In this document: piece by piece, positions 60,264-64,000 of the stretch | Numbering within the stretch: position 1 is the first letter of the stretch | Layout of the letters: each line of letters begins with the position of its first letter | NCBI GenBank assembly: GCA_040754295.1 | Contig: JBFMCQ010000002.1 | Coordinates: 62,001 to 126,000 of the forward strand | Direction of reading: 5' to 3' | Origin: Solimonas sp040754295 | Lineage (GTDB): Bacteria; Pseudomonadota; Gammaproteobacteria; Nevskiales; Nevskiaceae | DNA: 64,000 bases | Translations under genes and position numbers: made by a program | Notes under the pieces: generated by a model | What the model was told of the DNA's origin: nothing | Database searches by the model: none | The model's input: the letters and a program-made list of their open reading frames with translations, nothing else

Positions 60264-62905
60264 CGGCTACCGCCAACAGCGGCTGCAGGTCGCAGGCTGC
60301 GGGCTGTGGGACGGTTGCGTCACCTGCAACCCGCCTGCCGCAGCCCGCAGCCGCATTTCTGCTTGCGGCCTGGCTGCTGGCTTGCGCGTTTGCTGCCCGC
60401 GCCGAGCAGTACCGCAGCGAAACCCGCGAGCTGGAGCAGGTGCCGCCGGCGACGGCGCAGAAGGATCCGGAAGAGCTGCTGCGCCAGACCACCGATCCGT
60501 ATGCCAAGGCGCTGCTGCTGCGCGACCTCGCCGCGCAGGCGGCGCAGAGCGGAGACGCCGGCAAGGCGGCGCGTCTGCTCGAGCAGGCGCTGGCGACCAA
60601 GGCGCTGTCCGGCATCGCCGAAGAGGCGATGCGCGAGCAGCTCGCGCAGCTGTATCTGTCCAGCGGCAACTACCGCAGGATGATCCCGCAGCTCGAAGCG
60701 CAGCTGCGCGCGGGAAATCCCGGCGTGGAAACGCTGGTGGCGCTCGGCGCCGCTTACGTCGAGGAGAAGCGCTACGCCCAGGCAGTGCCGCTGCTGCAGC
60801 GGGCGCTGCGGAGCCAGCAGGCGGCGCGCCGCCCGATCGATCCGTCGTGGCGCCGCGTGCTGGCGGCGGCGCTGCTCGCCACCGGCCGCCACCGCGAGGC
60901 GCTGCCGCAGCTGGAGCAGCTGCTCAAGGACGATCCGACGCAGCGCGAGGACTGGATGCGGCTCGCGGCGGTCCATCTCAAGGCCGGCAACAAGGCGCGC
61001 GCCGCGGCGGTGCTCGAGCTGGCCGGCCGCCTGGGGTTCCTGAAGACGGCCGAGGAGCGCTTGCGGCTGGTGCAGCTCACGGCGCAGCTCGGCGCGCCGT
61101 TCGAGGCGGCGTCGACGCTGCAGACCATGATGGAGCGCGGCGAGCTGGCCGCCAACGGCGACAACTGGACGCTGCTCGCATCGCTGTGGATCGCCGCGCG
61201 CGAAGACTCGCTGGCGCTGACCGCCCTCGAGGAGGCGATCCGCCTCGCGCCGTCGGCGCGGCTTTATCAGCAGCGCGCACAGCTGCACATGGACCGCGAG
61301 GAGTATCCGGAAGCCGTGCGCGCGCTGGAAGCCGCGATCGCGCGCGGCGCGCGCGACGCCCGTACGCTGATGGCGCTGGGACTGGCCCGCTACCAGCAGG
61401 CCGACATCGAAGGCGCGCTGCAGGCGTTTCGCGACGCACGGGGCCTGGCGTCGTCGGGCGAGCTTGCGGCGGAGTGGATCAAGTACCTGGAAAGCGGTAA
61501 GGCGCGCGAGCAGGCGCTGGCGGCCGCTGCCGAGCGCCGCCGCCGCGGCGACGAAGCGATCCGCATCGGCGGGCGGCTCGGTGGAGCGCCGATCAGCGTG
61601 GGGGCGGCGCTGCGCGCGAGCGGCGGCGCACCGGAGCGCGCCGGCGGATTGACGCCCATCGGCGCCGAGGCGCAGGGCTCCGCGGACGGCACGATCCCGC
61701 CGTGGACCGGCGGGCTGTCGCGTGCCGACTGGCCGGCGGGTTTCGAGAAGGGCGAGCGCCTGCAGGATCCGTTCGCGCAGGACCGCCCGCTGTTCACGAT
61801 CACCGCCGCGAACCTTTCGCGCTACCGCGAGCGCCTCAGCGCCGGGCATCAGGCGCTGTTCGCGCGCTATTCGAGCTACAGCATGCCGGTGTACGCGACG
61901 CGCCGCAGCGTCGCCTATCCGCAGCCGATCTACGAAGCGAGCCAGGCCAACCTCGAGCGCGCCAAGCTGCTCGGCCCGGACGCGCTCTCCGGCGCGCGCC
62001 TGGGCGTGCCGTTTCCGCAGCCGCGCTCCGGCGTCGAGGTCATGTGGAACCACCGCACCCGCTACCGCGGCGATTCAGTGGAAGTGCAGACGACGCAGGC
62101 GGTCGTCGCGCCGCGCCGCGACCCGCAATACCTCAAGCAGACCGAGCGCGTGTACTTCCGCTACGGCAACATCAAGGATCCGATCGACCTGTCGCAGCAG
62201 AACATCCTGTTGTACTACCTCACCTGGTTCGGCAGGACGCGTAACGAGGTCGATTTCCTCGCGCTCATCCACGAAACCGCCAACTCGCTCGACGACAGCC
62301 GCGACATCTGGGTGCTGCCCCCGGGCATCCCGCGCATGATGCGCATCCCGCCGATCGGCTACGACCAGCCGTTTCCGGGCGCCGAGGGGCTGATGTTCAT
62401 CGACATGGTGGATATGTACAACGGCGCCTTCGATCGCTACGTCTGGAAGCTCGTCGGCAAGCGCGAGTTGTACATTCCCTACAACGGGTTTCGCATCGGC
62501 GACGGCAGCCGCAAATACGCCGAGCTGCTCAAGCCCTACCACTTCGACCAGAGCCCGACGCGCTACGAGCTGCATCGCGTCTGGATCGTCGAGGCGACCG
62601 AGCGCGGAGGCCGGCGCCACAGCTTTGGCAAGCGCACCTTCTATGTCGACGAAGACAGCTGGAACGTCGTGCTGGTCGAGAACGAGGACCATTCCGGCCA
62701 GCTGTGGCGCTTCCAGGAAGGCCATCTGCTGCCGCTCTACGATATCCAGGCCGCCAACACCGCGCCGATGCTGGTCTACGACCTCAAGGATGGCCGCTAT
62801 TTCGCCAGCCGGCTGTCCGCCGAGGACCGGCCGCCGGAGTACGACCTGCCGATGGGCGATGGCGACTTCCTGCCGGCCGCCGTGAAGGCGCGCTACGGCA
62901 GATAG
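60260..62905 (+). CDS. TPR protein fused to DUF1329 domain
   Basis: 881-residue exported protein. An N-terminal leader with repeat-derived residues precedes a signal core (about 30-48, AAAFLLAAWLLACAFAARA). TPR repeats fill about 50-430 (KAARLLEQALATKA; YAQAVPLLQRALRSQ; HREALPQLEQLLKDDPTQ; YPEAVRALEAAIARGA). From about 461 to the end is a full-length DUF1329 domain (GLTPIGAEAQGSADGTIPPWTGG; DPFAQDRPLFTITAANLSRY; YATRRSVAYPQPIYEA; the terminal KDGRYFASRLSAEDRP). A TPR protein is the normal last gene of TonB2-type operons, but DUF1329 is usually a separate exported protein. No start or signal peptide lies at the junction. ATG 60260 overlaps the tonB stop. Confidence 0.88.
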   Translation: MTATANSGCRSQAAGCGTVASPATRLPQPAAAFLLAAWLLACAFAARAEQYRSETRELEQVPPATAQKDPEELLRQTTDPYAKALLLRDLAAQAAQSGDAGKAARLLEQALATKALSGIAEEAMREQLAQLYLSSGNYRRMIPQLEAQLRAGNPGVETLVALGAAYVEEKRYAQAVPLLQRALRSQQAARRPIDPSWRRVLAAALLATGRHREALPQLEQLLKDDPTQREDWMRLAAVHLKAGNKARAAAVLELAGRLGFLKTAEERLRLVQLTAQLGAPFEAASTLQTMMERGELAANGDNWTLLASLWIAAREDSLALTALEEAIRLAPSARLYQQRAQLHMDREEYPEAVRALEAAIARGARDARTLMALGLARYQQADIEGALQAFRDARGLASSGELAAEWIKYLESGKAREQALAAAAERRRRGDEAIRIGGRLGGAPISVGAALRASGGAPERAGGLTPIGAEAQGSADGTIPPWTGGLSRADWPAGFEKGERLQDPFAQDRPLFTITAANLSRYRERLSAGHQALFARYSSYSMPVYATRRSVAYPQPIYEASQANLERAKLLGPDALSGARLGVPFPQPRSGVEVMWNHRTRYRGDSVEVQTTQAVVAPRRDPQYLKQTERVYFRYGNIKDPIDLSQQNILLYYLTWFGRTRNEVDFLALIHETANSLDDSRDIWVLPPGIPRMMRIPPIGYDQPFPGAEGLMFIDMVDMYNGAFDRYVWKLVGKRELYIPYNGFRIGDGSRKYAELLKPYHFDQSPTRYELHRVWIVEATERGGRRHSFGKRTFYVDEDSWNVVLVENEDHSGQLWRFQEGHLLPLYDIQAANTAPMLVYDLKDGRYFASRLSAEDRPPEYDLPMGDGDFLPAAVKARYGR
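60284..60352. repeat. Inverted heptamer arrays in the TPR-DUF1329 gene start
   Basis: Left arm: TGCAGGT, CGCAGGC, TGCGGGC, TGTGGGA (60284-60311). Right arm: ACCTGCA, ACCCGCC, TGCCGCA, GCCCGCA, GCC (60322-60352), the inverse of the same degenerate unit TGC(A/G)GG(C/T). Loop 10 nt. The element encodes part of the N-terminal leader before the signal peptide core. Confidence 0.75.
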
Positions 62906-63014
62906 TGCGGGCGATCACGAAAAACCGGCGCCCGCCTGCAACCATTTTCCGGATCCCTCCATCTAAGCCTCGTCCGGAGCCGATTCCGCGAGCCGGGCGC
63001 ATGGAGACGGGGAT

Positions 63015-63284
63015 ATGAGCACGAGGACAGGTGTTGCCGTACTGGCGCTGGGTCTGCTCGTCGGCGGACCGGTTTGGGCCTGCGATGACACGGGCGGCGG
63101 CGAGGTCGGCGCCGGCCATTCCGCGGTTTTGGCAGATGCACTCGAGCGGCTGCGTCTGGAGCAGCGCGCGCAGATGCAGCGCTCGGCACGGACTGCCCTC
63201 GCCCAGCTCCGCTCCGAAGCGGCCACCGCGCTCGCTCAGGGCGCCGCGACCAGCGCCAGCGGCGCCGTCAAGACCGGACCGTAG
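63015..63284 (+). CDS. Small exported protein of unknown function
   Basis: 89-residue protein with a signal peptide (about 1-22, ending V-W-A, then C). The mature part is short and Ala/Glu/Arg-rich, probably helical (VLADALERLRLEQRAQMQRSA). The Cys right after the cleavage site is preceded by G-G-P-V-W-A, not a lipobox. GGAG lies 8 nt before ATG 63015. No family is recognised. The preceding 109 bp show nothing notable. Confidence 0.6.
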   Translation: MSTRTGVAVLALGLLVGGPVWACDDTGGGEVGAGHSAVLADALERLRLEQRAQMQRSARTALAQLRSEAATALAQGAATSASGAVKTGP

Positions 63285-63292
63285 CGCGCCGC

Positions 63293-63313
63293 GCGGACCC
63301 CGCTGCGGTCCGC
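63293..63313. terminator. Hairpin between convergent genes
   Basis: GCGGACC-CCGCTGC-GGTCCGC, a perfect 7-bp stem, lies in the 33 bp between the small exported protein and the DUF6918 gene. It has no T-run; it may act in both directions. Confidence 0.45.
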
Positions 63314-63317
63314 AGGG

Positions 63318-63800
63318 TCACTCCTCGTGGGCCGGGCCGGAAGCGCCCGGCTCCGGCCTGTTCTCCAGGTGCGTGCGCATCAGGCGCGAGAGCGCCGGCA
63401 TCGCCGCGGCCAGCTCCGCTTCCGCCGCGCCGCGCAGGCGCGCGTAGGCCGACTGGACCGCGGCGCTGGCCTTGCCCGCATGCGCGTCCGAGACCGCCAG
63501 CAGCGCAATCGCGGCGCGCTCGCTATGCTGTACGAGGAACGTGCCGAAATCGCGGTTCCTGGACTCGCGAAACTCGATGTAGAGCGGCTCCAGCGCCTCT
63601 ACGAACTCCGGCAGCAGACGCTGCACCGCGCGGTCGACGATTCCCGGCTTCGCGGTCTTGAGCATCGCCAGTCCGGTCTTCAGACTGACGCCGCGCAAGC
63701 CGCCGCGGCTGCCGACATGGGTCTCGACCAGGCTCACCGCGTCTTTCATCACCGCGTCACGCCGATGCGGCGCCAACAACGACTCAGCCAGCGTTTTCAT
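63318..63800 (-). CDS. DUF6918-family protein
   Basis: 160-residue soluble protein, mostly helical. MKTLAESLLAPHRRDAVMKDAVSLVETHV, the GGLRGVSLKTGLAMLKTAKPG segment and AVQRLLPEFVEALEPLYIEF match the DUF6918 pattern seen in actinobacteria and proteobacteria. ATG 63800 is used; 14 upstream codons to 63842 are Arg/Lys-rich and overlap the divergent gene. Function unknown. It is divergent from and overlaps the leader of the AarF-type gene, suggesting shared control. Confidence 0.75.
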   Translation of the reverse strand: MKTLAESLLAPHRRDAVMKDAVSLVETHVGSRGGLRGVSLKTGLAMLKTAKPGIVDRAVQRLLPEFVEALEPLYIEFRESRNRDFGTFLVQHSERAAIALLAVSDAHAGKASAAVQSAYARLRGAAEAELAAAMPALSRLMRTHLENRPEPGASGPAHEE

Positions 63801-63808
63801 CCAAAGAC

Positions 63809-64000
63809 ATGCCTTTCGGAAACGACGACGACAGCGCTCCAAAGACTAGCATTTCCGCGCTCAAGACCGGTCCGTTCGAGCGCAGCTTCGCGCTGACGCG
63901 CCTGGGTGTCGGCGCCGGCGCGAGGATCATGGCGCATTCGATCGCCAACGTCTTCCGCGGCGAGATCGAGCGCAACGACGCCCACCGCGCGTTCTATCAG
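63809..64000 (+). CDS. AarF/UbiB-type atypical kinase, 5' end only
   Basis: The last 64 codons of the window start at ATG 63809 and run off the end. RSFALTRLGVGAGARIMAHSIANVF resembles the N-terminal helix of AarF/ABC1/UbiB proteins, which precedes the K-x-G-Q motif. The kinase core is outside the window, so the call is tentative. Confidence 0.5.
   Translation, partial: MPFGNDDDSAPKTSISALKTGPFERSFALTRLGVGAGARIMAHSIANVFRGEIERNDAHRAFYQ

Noticed and set aside
61490..61660. TPR and DUF1329 parts considered as two separate genes
   Set aside because: The frame is continuous with no stop, and there is no start codon with signal peptide or Shine-Dalgarno before the DUF1329 part.

Overview
The window is about 64 kb of very GC-rich chromosomal DNA from a gammaproteobacterium. 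The evidence is the conserved gene order: ffh-rpsP-rimM-trmD-rplS, rpsB-tsf-pyrH-frr-uppS-cdsA-dxr-rseP-bamA-skp-lpxD-fabZ-lpxA-lpxB-rnhB-dnaE-accA-tilS-pyrG-kdsA-eno-ftsB-ispD-ispF and surE-pcm-yqaA-nlpD. LPS, Bam and TonB genes show a Gram-negative envelope. The composition and the Vibrio-TonB2-like cluster would fit the Xanthomonadales/Nevskiales side of the class, but the genus cannot be named from the sequence alone. Most of the window is core genome. There is no prophage, insertion sequence or CRISPR array. One run of 100 N (34289-34388) marks a scaffold gap that removes the start of skp.

Layout. 1-2.7 kb: exported DUF4124 protein, an aldo/keto-reductase scrap, a GDT1-type membrane protein, tadA, an ankyrin protein, tRNA-Val(CAC) and a PIN-domain scrap. 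2.9-5.4 kb: dnaB-alr. 5.4-10 kb, minus strand: a small lipoprotein resembling a TonB-receptor plug, then a kinase-phosphatase-FHA signalling operon (CHASE2 Ser/Thr kinase, PP2C, FHA). 10-18.5 kb: radA, a CorC/CNNM protein, ccsA, an MBL-fold protein, ffh, a TlpA-like thioredoxin and rpsP-rimM-trmD-rplS. 18.5-24.3 kb, minus strand: map, glnD, dapD, dapE. 24.5-50.5 kb: a long plus-strand run covering translation, isoprenoid, phospholipid, outer-membrane assembly, lipid A, replication, fatty-acid, tRNA-modification, CTP, KDO and glycolysis genes. 50.5-54.7 kb: TetR, Smr, surE-pcm-yqaA-nlpD. 54.8-55.6 kb: HU, tRNA-Val(UAC), tRNA-Asp(GUC). 56.2-62.9 kb: a translationally coupled TonB2-like energy-transduction operon (DUF3450, TtpC-like ExbB, ExbB, ExbD, a second degenerate ExbD, TonB) ending in an unusual single protein that joins TPR repeats to a complete DUF1329 domain. 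63-64 kb: a small exported protein, a DUF6918 protein and the 5' end of an AarF/UbiB-type kinase gene.

The strongest pattern not explained by genes is a set of heptanucleotide tandem-repeat arrays. Several are arranged as two inverted arrays that would form a long hairpin. They occur at seven places (19.7, 23.4, 28.5, 37.25, 39.06, 40.05 and 60.3 kb). The unit sequence differs between families but is always 7 nt. The arrays sit at gene boundaries, alter protein termini (glnD, dapE, rnhB, lpxB, the TPR-DUF1329 protein) and in one case are inserted in frame inside dnaE. Related but differently sized repeats lie inside kdsA and at the start of the CHASE2 kinase gene. The other unusual items are the TPR-DUF1329 fusion in the TonB operon, the plug-like lipoprotein, and an Asp in KdsA where family members carry Cys or Asn.
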